Source: SFTJ01 sp905210415
GTDB taxonomy: Bacteria > Bacteroidota > Bacteroidia > Bacteroidales > Muribaculaceae
NCBI GenBank assembly: GCA_902476295.1
Contig: CABSDC010000005.1
Coordinates: forward strand, 4,473-68,472
Reading direction: 5' to 3'
DNA length: 64,000 bases
In this document: in pieces, positions 32,850 through 43,600 of the stretch
Layout: each line of letters begins with the position of its first letter
Numbering within the stretch: position 1 is the first letter of the stretch
Translations under genes and position numbers: made by a program
Notes under the pieces: model-generated
The model's input: only the letters and a program-made list of their open reading frames with translations
The model's database searches: none
Told to the model about the DNA's origin: nothing

Positions 32850-34835
32850 TTAATTAGCGAAATCAACCGAAATGCCCATCTGCAATCTGCGTGGATTGAG
32901 TGGATAATGCGGAGTAGAGAAATAGTTGTCGCCGCCAAACATGCCTTGATTGAGGTGAGCGAATGTAACGAAGAATCGTGTCTTCTTGAGTTTCATATTG
33001 GCATAGGCATTCATCCACAAGAAATTGCCGCATTCCACCTCGCGTTGGTTGCGGAAAGTCATTGTGGCAGGATTATAGGCTGGAGCATAATACTTGGTGT
33101 AGTAGTTGCAATCCACGCCCAATTGCACATGTAGCACGCCAGCCACCTTAAACAACAGATACAGATTGCTATATACAGCCAGTTTAGGCAAAGCAAGCAC
33201 GCCATCGTTTGATGTGGTCTGATACGTAATGCTATTGTCCCAATTGAGCGCACCCACGCCCAAGTGCTGATCGAGAGTGGCATTCAGAACATGCACAGCA
33301 CTTCCGGCTTGCTCTGGCACGCCAGCAGCATTGAAATATACATAGTTTTGCAGGGTTTCATAGCCCACATTCACCCTTGTGCCAGTGTGTGGCACATATA
33401 GTTTACCGCCTGCACGGAAGCGACGCACCTTGCCAAAATCGTTGTTCCACGCGAAGTGGTTCGACTTAAAGTGACGCATAAAATACGGTGCTTCTTCGTT
33501 CTTGAGGTGACCATAGGCACTAAGGCGCACCGAGTCGCCAAACATCTTTATCTTGGTGTGAACATTGCCCACCACACTGAAGTCGCCCACTACCGAGCCA
33601 AGCAACCCAAATCGGGCATCGACATCATAAGTGAGAATAGAGCCGTTTCGCTTTGTGAGTTGTCCGCCCACCCAAGCCACATTGTCGGTAGCCTTGGCAG
33701 TGGCATCCACGCCATCGGGCAACGGAGTGAGTTCCATTTTTATGTCGCTACGCCCCGTCACTGTGTCAAGCGGTTGCGTGTAGTGTCGCATTTCGTAGGT
33801 GGCATAAGCCGATATACCGAATTTCGCCCATGACTTACTGCCTTCAAGCATATCAATGCCCACAGTGTTGGTCAAGCGCCAACCCTTAGTATAGTCGCGA
33901 GTGCCATTATCGCTAAGATAATTCACACCGCCGAAAAACTCGCTATCTTGTGCAGCATGCTCATTGAGAAACATGTGCTTATTGCTCTTGTAGTTCATCG
34001 TCCAGATGAAACTTGTCACAGGCACATATTCCTTGCGAGCCACAATCGAATCGGGCAACGTGTCATTCCAATGGCGAAAATAGCCCACCTTGTAGCGGTG
34101 ATTCATATAGAATTCCTTGCCCCACACCTGCGAGTGTGCGTTTGTGAGGTTTGTAGGAATGGTCTTAGTATCCACTCTCGTGTCACCGCCCTGCACTTCG
34201 CCAGGGTTGGTGATATATCGGTCGTCGGTGATTCCACCACTTTCCTTAGTCAGCAGATTATAATTGTTGTAAAACGACTGCATCTCATATCTATCGCCTA
34301 TATACGAGCCAAACAATCGCCACACCACATTCTTGTCGGCTTGTGCGTCATACGAGCCCTTGCTATAAAGGTAGTCAATCGCGCCACCCACCTGCACAGC
34401 CTTATTGACATTTCCCGAGAAAATGGTGCTGAAACGGTCTTGATTGCTGTTTCGGTTTCCGCCGAAAGTATACGACATCAAGGTCATTGGCAAGCGAGTG
34501 TTGTAATACACCTGTGTTTTCACCGATGGCAACCACGCACTCAGCGCGTCTTCAAAGAAGAAATCGGATGGTTGCGCTCTATCGAAAAATATTTGGTTCT
34601 GCCCAGCTGCGCCATAATTACCCGTAGTGACATAGGCATTACTTATCAATGATGGCACCACCGAGCGATAATAATTGGTCAGCACAGTGTCGATTGTGCC
34701 CGGAAAGTGCAAGCCAAGAGGCTCTGAGATAGTCCACGCATACGATGGCTCAACCACCTTGCGTTTCGCCGCCCACACCTCAATGGCAGGCAACACCAGC
34801 GCCAAAGCAACAATATATGTGATTATTCTTCTCAT
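32850..34835 (-). CDS. Putative porin (Porin_10-type outer-membrane barrel)
   Basis: A 661-residue outer-membrane protein with a signal peptide (1-21, EVWAAK). The sequence is dominated by alternating aromatic strands and turns (WRLFGSYIGDRYEMQSFYNNYNLL, FLWMNAYANMKLKKTRFFVTFAHLNQ) and ends with LQMGISVDFAN, a C-terminal strand like that of a barrel. FFFEDALSAWLPSVKTQVYYNTRLP near the N-terminus is typical of the Bacteroidetes putative porin family. The pore's substrates are unknown. I use the ATG at 34835; an in-frame start at 34886 lies on the -33 element of the promoter at 34858-34889 and would be untranscribed. Confidence 0.85.
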   Translation of the reverse strand: MRRIITYIVALALVLPAIEVWAAKRKVVEPSYAWTISEPLGLHFPGTIDTVLTNYYRSVVPSLISNAYVTTGNYGAAGQNQIFFDRAQPSDFFFEDALSAWLPSVKTQVYYNTRLPMTLMSYTFGGNRNSNQDRFSTIFSGNVNKAVQVGGAIDYLYSKGSYDAQADKNVVWRLFGSYIGDRYEMQSFYNNYNLLTKESGGITDDRYITNPGEVQGGDTRVDTKTIPTNLTNAHSQVWGKEFYMNHRYKVGYFRHWNDTLPDSIVARKEYVPVTSFIWTMNYKSNKHMFLNEHAAQDSEFFGGVNYLSDNGTRDYTKGWRLTNTVGIDMLEGSKSWAKFGISAYATYEMRHYTQPLDTVTGRSDIKMELTPLPDGVDATAKATDNVAWVGGQLTKRNGSILTYDVDARFGLLGSVVGDFSVVGNVHTKIKMFGDSVRLSAYGHLKNEEAPYFMRHFKSNHFAWNNDFGKVRRFRAGGKLYVPHTGTRVNVGYETLQNYVYFNAAGVPEQAGSAVHVLNATLDQHLGVGALNWDNSITYQTTSNDGVLALPKLAVYSNLYLLFKVAGVLHVQLGVDCNYYTKYYAPAYNPATMTFRNQREVECGNFLWMNAYANMKLKKTRFFVTFAHLNQGMFGGDNYFSTPHYPLNPRRLQMGISVDFAN

Positions 34836-34857
34836 TTCTTGATTATTGTATCTCGCA

Positions 34858-34889
34858 CAAAAATAGTAAATTATATCATCACGCACAAA
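34858..34889 (-). promoter_or_regulatory. Promoter of the porin-SBP operon
   Basis: On the minus strand, TTTG (34886-34889), 20 bp, then TATTTTTG (34858-34865), a full consensus. Transcription should begin only about 10-15 bases before the ATG at 34835, which fixes the start of the porin gene. Confidence 0.8.
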
Positions 34890-34943
34890 ACAATTGCCGA
34901 TTTCTGTGCATTTTTATATCACCGTAATCTCCTCAACTGTAGT

Positions 34944-36188
34944 CTATTCTTCCACCGCAGGGCCATAGTAGAGCGTAGAACAATTGTCCTCGCGGAAGAC
35001 TTCGTGTGCCACTCTATTTATGTCATCGGCCGTAGCAGCCAGATATTCGTCATTCTCAGTATTGATGCGAGAAGCATCGCCAAGCATCTCATAACGGCAA
35101 AGTTTTTCTGCCACAGCATCATAGCTGATGTTTTCATACAATTCGCGCGACACATGCTTATTGGCATATCGTTGCACCTCTCGCTCGGTGACGCCCTCGG
35201 CATGCAGTTTGCCCAACTCGGCATCCACCACATCAATGGCTTGTTGCGCATCAGCGCCCTCACTCAAGCGGGCTGTGATGTAGAGCAAACCAGGGTCGTT
35301 GCTACCCACTATCACCGCATCGAGGTCGGAAAACAGGTCGTACTTCATCATCACATTGCGATGGAAGCGTGCCGATGTGCCGTTGGCAAGCACATCGCTA
35401 AGCAAATCGCTCGCCACGAAATCTTTGTCGTTCACTCCGCACATGTGATAGATGCGCATTATCATGTTCTCTGGCACATCTCGGTGCGCCTTGAGCACTC
35501 TCGGCTGTGTTTGTGCTGGCTCAATAGGCAAGTGGCGTAGCGCAGTGGCGCGCGGCTTGATGTCGCCAAACCACTTCTCCACAAGTTGCACGGCATCATC
35601 AAAGGTGACATTTCCTGAGATGCACATCACCATCCTATCAACCGAATAATGACTATAATAAAAATCTTGTATTTCTTTGATTGACGCTTCTGAGATATGG
35701 CTTGGGGCCACTCCTATCACTGGCCAGCGATAAGGATGCACTTTGTAAGCCAGCGAATTCATCAGGTGCGACACATCGCCATAAGGTCTATTCAGGCATC
35801 GCTGCTTAAATTCCTCAATCACCACGCTTTTCTGTATCTCCACAGCGCGGTCGTCGAGGTTGAGATTCATCAGTCGATCGCTCTCAAGCCAAAGCGCAGT
35901 CTCAATATTATGAGCCGGAAGCACCTCATAGAAATTGGTGCAATCGCTGCTTGTCCACGCATTGCTGCTGCCGCCTGCCGCCTGCAAAGCCGCATCAAAG
36001 TCGGGCGCATTTACCGAACCGCCAAACATCAGGTGCTCAAACAGGTGAGCCAAGCCCGTTCGTTCGGGGTTTTCGTCGCGCGAACCCACATCATAACGTA
36101 AATTCAATGCCACCATTTGAGTGGCAGCATTGTAATGATGAAGCAAACGCAATCCGTTGCTTAATACGTATTTATTATATTTTATCAT
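34944..36188 (-). CDS. M16-family zinc metallopeptidase
   Basis: A 414-residue protein of the M16 (pitrilysin/processing peptidase) family. The inverted zinc motif HxxEH is HLFEH in ERTGLAHLFEHLMFGG (about 41-56), and the third ligand is the second or first Glu of VVIEEFKQR, about 70 residues on. The C-terminal half has the inactive M16 fold (GDIKPRATALRHLPIEPAQTQPRVLKAHRDVPEN). There is no signal peptide, so it should act in the cytoplasm. M16 enzymes cut peptides inside a clam-shell chamber; the substrate is unknown. It starts 17 bp after the cyclophilin gene and is likely co-transcribed with it. Confidence 0.92.
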   Translation of the reverse strand: MIKYNKYVLSNGLRLLHHYNAATQMVALNLRYDVGSRDENPERTGLAHLFEHLMFGGSVNAPDFDAALQAAGGSSNAWTSSDCTNFYEVLPAHNIETALWLESDRLMNLNLDDRAVEIQKSVVIEEFKQRCLNRPYGDVSHLMNSLAYKVHPYRWPVIGVAPSHISEASIKEIQDFYYSHYSVDRMVMCISGNVTFDDAVQLVEKWFGDIKPRATALRHLPIEPAQTQPRVLKAHRDVPENMIMRIYHMCGVNDKDFVASDLLSDVLANGTSARFHRNVMMKYDLFSDLDAVIVGSNDPGLLYITARLSEGADAQQAIDVVDAELGKLHAEGVTEREVQRYANKHVSRELYENISYDAVAEKLCRYEMLGDASRINTENDEYLAATADDINRVAHEVFREDNCSTLYYGPAVEE

Positions 36189-36205
36189 TCAGAAGTGTCC
36201 GCTTA

Positions 36206-37072
36206 TTATTTCACGGTTGTTTTGAGAATCTTAATATCCTCCTTTGGGCGGTCGTTTGCGCCAGTTTCACACTTTTCAATCTTCTCAACGATGTCCATTC
36301 CCTTCACCACTTCGCCATACACGGTGTATTGGCCATCGAGGTGTGGAGTACCACCCACTGTCTGATAAGCTTCGATTTGAGCAGCAGTGAACTTAAATGG
36401 TCCTACTTCGGCAATCTTTGCCTCGGTTTGATCGATGAGAATGTTTTGCAACGAATCAAGCGCAGCCTGATTGCCCTCGCGGCGATACATCATGATATCC
36501 TTGCGATATGCAGAAGCAAGCTTATTGAAGATTTCTTGAGCTTGCTGATTACGGCGGCTACTCTCAAACTTTGCCAATTGCGCAGGTGTGTATTTCTTAC
36601 CTGTAACGATATAGAATTGCGAGCCCGATGAGCGACGTTCTGGGTTTACCTGGTCGGCTGTGCGAGCAGCGGCCAAAGCGCCACGCTTGTGGAAGAACTT
36701 TGGATAAACAAATTCAGCCTCTACGGTGTAATCCAAGTCGCCACTGCCAAGACGAGCATCTGGAGTAGCATTCTTAGAATTGCCATCGCCTGCCTGAATC
36801 ATAAATTCGGTTATCACACGGTGAAACAGCACTCCGTCGTAATATCCCTCTTTGCAAAGCTTGATAAAGTTGTCGCGATGTTTAGGAGTTTCGTTATATA
36901 GTGCGATTTCTATAGTTCCCAAAGTGGTCTTCATTTCCACTTTCTTGCATTTTTTCAAATCTACTGTTTCCACTTTTTTTATCCTTGAAGTTTTTTGTCG
37001 AGTGGTCTTTGCTTGAATGCACACAGCAGAAAGCATCAGCGCCAACACGCTCAAAAAAACTATTTTTTTCAT
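36206..37072 (-). CDS. Exported cyclophilin-type peptidyl-prolyl isomerase
   Basis: A 288-residue cyclophilin with a signal peptide (1-21, VCIQAK). The catalytic Arg lies in DGVLFHRVITEFMIQAGDG (about 91-109), and GSQFYIVTG follows near 163. A charged, helical insert of about 70 residues (KYTPAQLAKFESSRRNQQAQEIFNK to AKIAEVGPFKFTAAQIEAYQTVGG) separates this from the last strands (QYTVYGEVVKGMDIVEKI). This makes it larger than a minimal cyclophilin. It should assist folding of exported proteins in the periplasm. The insert is of the kind seen in Bacteroidetes exported cyclophilins. Confidence 0.93.
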   Translation of the reverse strand: MKKIVFLSVLALMLSAVCIQAKTTRQKTSRIKKVETVDLKKCKKVEMKTTLGTIEIALYNETPKHRDNFIKLCKEGYYDGVLFHRVITEFMIQAGDGNSKNATPDARLGSGDLDYTVEAEFVYPKFFHKRGALAAARTADQVNPERRSSGSQFYIVTGKKYTPAQLAKFESSRRNQQAQEIFNKLASAYRKDIMMYRREGNQAALDSLQNILIDQTEAKIAEVGPFKFTAAQIEAYQTVGGTPHLDGQYTVYGEVVKGMDIVEKIEKCETGANDRPKEDIKILKTTVK

Positions 37073-37119
37073 ATTATATACTCAAGTAATATTTTTCACT
37101 TACACTGTGTGCGCTCCTA

Positions 37120-37497
37120 TCACAGGCCAACGGCTGGATAAAGACGCTTATATATTCTTCTGAAATTGTCGTCGACAGCGCTCAATTCAGCTGCGCGTTC
37201 TTTGTAGTCGGCGCCATATATGCCAGCGATAAGGTCGCCCAGATATTTATGTTCACGATCTTTCTCAATTGCTGCCTTCACCAGCACGTCGATGCTCTTA
37301 GCATAGCGCTCTGCATCTATTGCATGAAGATAACGAGCCGTGCTCACCACGAACTGTCCACTTCTGTCAACCATGATAATGTTATCAACCAAAGCTGGAA
37401 GATCGGCATCAATCGCCTCGATATTATTTGCAATATACTCATAGGTTGTCAAGCCAGATGCATCCTTGCTCAACTGTTTTTTAAGATTTTCGTCCAT
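37120..37497 (-). CDS. Conserved-type hypothetical protein
   Basis: A 125-residue cytoplasmic protein without signal or membrane segments. It is helical and acidic at the start (TTYEYIANNIEAIDADLPALVDNII) and contains the short motif DRSGQFVVSTARYLHAID, ending in DDNFRRIYKRLYP. I do not recognise a named family. It is the first gene of a minus-strand run with the cyclophilin and M16 genes, 47 bp ahead of the cyclophilin. A TAnnTTTG box lies about 88 bp upstream. Coding is likely from codon use and spacing; function unknown. Confidence 0.65.
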   Translation of the reverse strand: MDENLKKQLSKDASGLTTYEYIANNIEAIDADLPALVDNIIMVDRSGQFVVSTARYLHAIDAERYAKSIDVLVKAAIEKDREHKYLGDLIAGIYGADYKERAAELSAVDDNFRRIYKRLYPAVGL

Positions 37498-37584
37498 ATA
37501 TTTAATTGTCTATTTTTTCTTATTATCATTCTTCTGGTCGTGCCGTTGCACACGGCAAGCCTGCCACTACGGGTTTCTATGCTA

Positions 37585-37592
37585 CAAATATA
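37585..37592 (-). promoter_or_regulatory. -7 box (TATATTTG) for the 37497-34944 gene run
   Basis: TATATTTG on the minus strand fits TAnnTTTG; the -33 element is not clear. Between it and the start lies a small hairpin, GCCGT-tgcac-ACGGC (37541-37555). Confidence 0.45.
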
Positions 37593-37652
37593 GTCATAAA
37601 TGCTGAAACAACATCTATCACAGCCAATATTTATCACACTTCGCGCAGTGCT

Positions 37653-40600
37653 TTATTTAGCAAGCGACATGTTCATTGATATGCCGAAGTTGCTGTTCGA
37701 CGTTGGGTAAGCCGTTGCCGAAACAAGTGGAGTGTTCACCTGATGGTCGAAATATGCGCCTATGGTGAGGCGTTTACTCAACACATAGTTGGCTGTCATA
37801 TTGATGGTAAGCGAGCGTGCGCCGCTTGTGGCTTGAGTGAAGCCTGTCTCAATCTTGCGTATCAGCGCGTTGTTGTTGTTGAGTGAGAAGTCGATATTGA
37901 GGTTCAAGTCGTTGTTGACTCCACTTTGACGACCTCTGAACTTCAACACCGTATTGAAGTTGGCAATCTTATAACCAACGCCAAATTTCAACGACTTCTG
38001 ACCTGCCTCCACAATCTGACCCGCCGACGAATTGAGCGACAGCGTGCGGCTATCACGATACTCGGCATTAATAGTCATATTGTTGTAGAGCGTCACCTTT
38101 GCACCAATTAGCGGAGCAAAACGCTCTGTGATTGTCACCGAAGTAATATTATATGGCGACGATGGCAGAGGATTGCCATTTGTGACGTCTTGCGTAAATC
38201 CGATGCCATTGCCCACCGATACCCAGTCGCTATACGAGGTGTATGAACCTACGCTATAAGTACACTGATAAGCGTGTGATAGCGTGAACGACTTAAACCA
38301 CTTCTTCAGCGCTGGTATCTTGCCAATGCCATCATATGTCACTCTCCAGTTTGGTAATATCGATGCCAATGATGGGAATGGATTGAGTGTAACCTTATTG
38401 ATATCCTTGCCTGAATAAGCCGCAACAAACGCCGGGATTAGGACATCACTGCTGATGCCGCTCACATCGCCCACTTGCGACGAGAATGGCTGACCTGCCC
38501 ATGGCGAGGTGAGCAAGAATCCGCGTTGCGGGTAGTTCTTGCCTTGATATTGTGCTCTCACACGATCGGCTGCAATAGGTATGTTTTCAAGGAATTTATC
38601 AAATGCCTTGCTACTATAGCCGTTATCCGATTTGCAGCCCTTGAGCGCTGTTGCAAGCGCAATGTGTGTCTTAGTATATGTGCCTGTATATAGATTAGTG
38701 GCATCGTTATACATAAACATCATTTGGTTGCTTCTATTGTCGGTGCGATTACCAGTGAGCGTAATCTTCAAGCCCTTCACCGGTTCGAGCACTGCATCAA
38801 TGGTCACCTCGTTGGTGTGCGTGAAAATGGCTGGTGCAGTCTGGTTTTCGTCGCACATAAGCCATCCGCGCGATTTCGCTTTTTCCACATAGTCTTCGCC
38901 TATAAAACCAAATGCAAAATCAAGGCCCGGCGAGAGTATGTCGTAGTTGTTTGATTGTCCGAAGATGTCGCCGATTTCCGGTATAAACTGCGGCAATGAG
39001 AGCGATTGCGTATTGCGAACCTTCACGCTCACATTGCGCACCATCATCAGTCCGCGCAACGAATATTGCGCAAACTCGGTGAAGAAATTCTTCTTCTCAT
39101 CGAGAACCTCCAGCACTGTGAATTTCACATTTTTGTCGCCACGAGTGAGCACCTCCACATTGTTTTCATCCACCACGCGAGTCTTCACCACAAATGGCTT
39201 GCCATCGGTAGTCAATGCCGACACCTTCACCTTTTTGGTCTTCATGTTGTGTCGTATCATAAGCGTAGTATCTGACTTCAGACGCAATGTGCGAGAGAAC
39301 TTCTTGGCGCGTTTTGCCTTATTTAAGCGCGAACCCGAGAAACGATTGTTGATAGCCTTCAGATATGGCACCTTGTTATACAATCCCTCCATATTCATTC
39401 TGCCATCGAGTGTATATGATGATTGATTTGAGATTGTATTACCTGTCTGCACATCTTCAAGCACGGTTCCTCGTTCCCAATTATACACCGAATTATACGA
39501 CGCATTGGCTGTCATAAAGTCGAGGAACGAAATCTTGTTGAATGGCGCCTTATACGAAGCGTTGAACGTTTGGTTGTAACTATATGGCGTACCAAGATTC
39601 TTGATACTGCGCCACACTGAGTCGCGCCACTCTTTATATTCGTCTGGGAAGAGTTTCTTGTTGACCTGTCCTATCGGTTCCTCGATATGCGCTGTGGTAT
39701 TTGATTGGAACGACATATTGAGCGATCTGGTCATATTCCAAGTAATTGAGAATTGGCGATCCCACAAGAAATTCTTGCTTACCGAAACAGGCAATTCCAC
39801 ATCAATATCGCTCTCGTTGCGAGTCTGCTGCTCATAGTAGTAGCGCGAGATGTTGGTGAAGAAACTTATCTGTTGCGGGAACCAATTCAACTCCCATTCC
39901 TGTAAGAATTTCACGTTCTTGCTCTTCGATTTTGGCTTCACTCCCTTAAACGGACGAAATGGCTTGAACGCAGTGGCATAATTGTACATCAAGCTACCAC
40001 GATAGTCGTTGGTATTCTCATACACGTTATCAGGGTCTACATTATGGCGCTTATTCGATGAATAGTTAAACACAAAGTTTGCTGGGTCCCATGGCATTGG
40101 CAGCTTGCTCTTAACGTCGAACTTCAAGCCCGATACGCTGAAACTTTCCACACGCTTTGATGTCACGGCAAACGACTTGATAGAATCGCGTTGCGCCTTG
40201 GTTTCGCACACTTCTATAGCGTCGTCAAGCAACATATCCTTGTCGAGAGGATTGTATTTTGGAGTGCTTTCTTCGTTGGTTATCGAATAGTAGATTGGAG
40301 CCTTCAGCTTCACCTTTTCTGGCAAGAATCTACCCATATCCACCTGCACTGCCACATTGTAGTTTTGATAATTGTCGAGGTTGCGCTGATTCAAGCCTTG
40401 GTCTACCGAACCAAAACCTACAGTTTCCTTATGGAAGCCGGCATTCACGGTGGCAATATCACTGATGCCAAGGGTCATATTGGCTTTCGCTGCCCAACCG
40501 CCATCTTGGTCGAAATCGGTGACACGCAATTCGTCAGCCCAAATAGTACATTCCTTGGTCATACCCGAATTGTTGCGAACACCAATCATCACCACCTTCA

Positions 40601-43600
40601 CATCGCTCAGCGCTGGATTACCAAGCACTGTCACCTTGTTCTTCTCGTTAGAAGGGTCTGGCTCCGTAAATCGAGTGTTATACGACACGCCGCTCACGCC
40701 CTGCACCTTCTGTGCATTACGGTTTTTCTTCACGCTCGTAAACACGTCGAGGTTGCAATTGAGCATATTGTTTTCTGGCCATACCAAAAGGCGGTCGGCT
40801 GAGCTATAGGTGCTATAGTCGGAACGCGCTGGTGTGACCTCAAGAGGAATTTCATATTCATAATAGTTGTTCTTCACATCCGAACCAAGACGAATGAATG
40901 CCGACACATCGCCATTACGGAGCGAAGTGACATCGTCAATCAGAGCCTCGTTGTGCAAGAACATCTGCAATCGGCGATAGTTGCGCAGGTCGAGGCTTGT
41001 GTTGCGATACACAGCACGCGATGCGCCCGATGGCAAGTTGGTAACCTTCATCGACAATGATTGCTCATTGAGCTGAGTCACCTGCGATTGACCAGAGTCA
41101 ACAATACGGTTTACGCCTGGAGGCAGCACGTAGTTCACCGGTTCGCGGCCGGCATTTTCCTCAATGTTCACGGCAGTGATTGACATATCGCCATCGGCAG
41201 GTTGATTGACCTTTGCATCTGGATTGTATGCATAACTTCGCCACTCGCCACGAAGCAATTCGAGCGATGCAAAACGAAGGTGAACAGGCTTCTTGAAATT
41301 GGTCAAGAACATACGCATGAAGCGAATTGTAGAGAAGTCGTTGATCGAACCAACAGCTTTCTCAAAATCGCGAAGTGGAATTGTGAATTGATACCACTCC
41401 ACATCCAATCCGTTACCATCACGAGTAGGCACATGTTGCGCTTGCTTGTCGGTGATATAGTTCTTACCCACCACCAAATCCTCTGGGCGTATCGAAACCT
41501 CATATTGGAAATAACGCTCATACTGATTGAGGGTGTTATCTTGATTGATATCTTCAACGTCTGGCACACTACGAGCCGACTGATACAAAGCATCGGTAGC
41601 ATCTTCTGCCGAGAGCGAGTTGCCTTCAGTGCCATTATAGCGCTTATAGCGCTCAATCACTGAGAGTTTCTTTTCATCATAGTCGTGACCACGATAGAAG
41701 TGGTAGTTGTCGCCACCAGGGTCGTTGATTGGCGAGAACTGGTCTTCTTCCATTTCTGCCAATGTTGAAGCCGAGAGTTTCTGGCGCAACTTGCTCACAT
41801 ATTCGCTATATGTAGGGAAATTCTTCTCTTCCTCGGTTGACAATCCGTTAAGGCCCACGTCTTGCAACTTACGAGCGCCCGAAGCATTGTCGAAGGCATA
41901 AGTTAGCGAGGTCTTGTCTGATACCTTACCCCACACAGTCTCCTTGACGTGTGTATTGTCGCCATCAATAGGCAATCCGTTTTCATACGATTTATATCCA
42001 TCCTTCAAGATGTCTTCGCTCACCTCACCGAGGTTGAAATACAGGTCACCACCCTCCTTATTATCCACTTCTTCGTCGAGGAATGGATTGAGAAGCCAGA
42101 ATTGGATATACTCGATGTTTGATTGCTCAAAGTTGGTGGCATCAAGTTTTCTCATAATACCACCCCAACGCTTCTCTGGGTTGAGCAACGTGCCATCGAT
42201 ATTCATTCCGTCGGCATCGAGGTTATATGGGCCACGCTCGTTAGGATAATACGACAGGTTGAGTGTTTGCAGCGTCGACGATTCGCCGTAGCTAAGCTCA
42301 CGTCCCGGATAAACCTCTGAGTATGTCACCTCTCGCACATACGGATTGGAGAGTTGCTTTAAGTCGTTTTTGATGTAGCCTGGCACGAGCGAACTGTTGC
42401 GCTGTGTAAACATGCGATCGATGTAATACCACGACAGCAACGCACGGTTTTTGCCATAGTCGGTATTATTGCTCAACGCAGCCTCTGGAAACAATGCGCT
42501 CGACGAATTGTCGTAAGGCGTAGAACACAAAAACCACGAATATGGCGAACGCAAATCAAGTCCCGACTGCGTAGATTCAAAGTCATCAATATACGAGCTA
42601 CCTCTATTCGAACCCGTCTTCTGCTGATGTGGTATCAACTGCGCAAACTCACCATTAAACGAGAATGTGGATGGCGCTGTGGCATTCACTGTAGGTATCT
42701 TGTTCAACAGATTGGTCAGCCACATAAAGCTGGTGTTGTACGACAGATTTAATCCCCAAATAGTGTTGTTGACTATCTCGTCGCCAATCGACACCTTTTC
42801 GGTGAGTGATTTCTCGCCATAGTGCATCACAGTGGCTCCGAGATTGAAATTCTTATTGAACTTATAGTTTAAGTCGAGTCCGAGCAATGTTTTGCGCTGA
42901 GTACTATAGGTGGATTGGTTTTCAAGGGTTACACTCACGTTTGTTCCCGAATCGATGATGCTCTGATTCAAGATTGTGACAATACCCATATTGTAGTCCA
43001 CCGTATAATCGCTGTTTTCTGTCAATGTCACACCTCCGGCAGTCACTACCACCGACCCGCGTGCCACGTTCATAGCATTCAAGCGTATCTGCGCGCCGCT
43101 TGATGCCTGATATTCTCCTTCAAGGATAAATTTATTCTTGTCTTGGAATTGCCTTGCCACAGTGAGTGTAGAGTCGTACAATTCTTGATAGACAAATTTC
43201 TCGGCAATCGCCGGATTGCCAATCTTTGTAGCCAAGTGCTTACCAAACGGCTCAACTACAGGGAATATCACCTTACCACTCGAAGCATTGATGGTGTAAC
43301 CCTCTATGTAGTCGAAGCGGCCATCTGGGTTAGGCTGACTGTTTGAGTCTAAGCGGTCGAGGTTCATCACTCTTATGAGTGGCGTACCGCTGATATTGCC
43401 TGCAGGCAGATAATTGATATATGTGCCTGTGGTGTCGCTCATATACTTGATGTTCAACTTGAAGTTGCTCGATTGTATCTGATAAGCGCCAAGCGAATAA
43501 ATATTTTTCATTGCCAAATCCCACATTGGCAACTTGTTGGAGATTGTAGTTCCCTTCAGCAACTTCACATATAGCGACGATTTTGTAGATGTCACGTCGC

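Noticed and set aside
34836..34886. Longer N-terminus for the porin
   Set aside because: The upstream start coincides with the -33 element of a near-perfect promoter, and the extra residues would precede the signal peptide.
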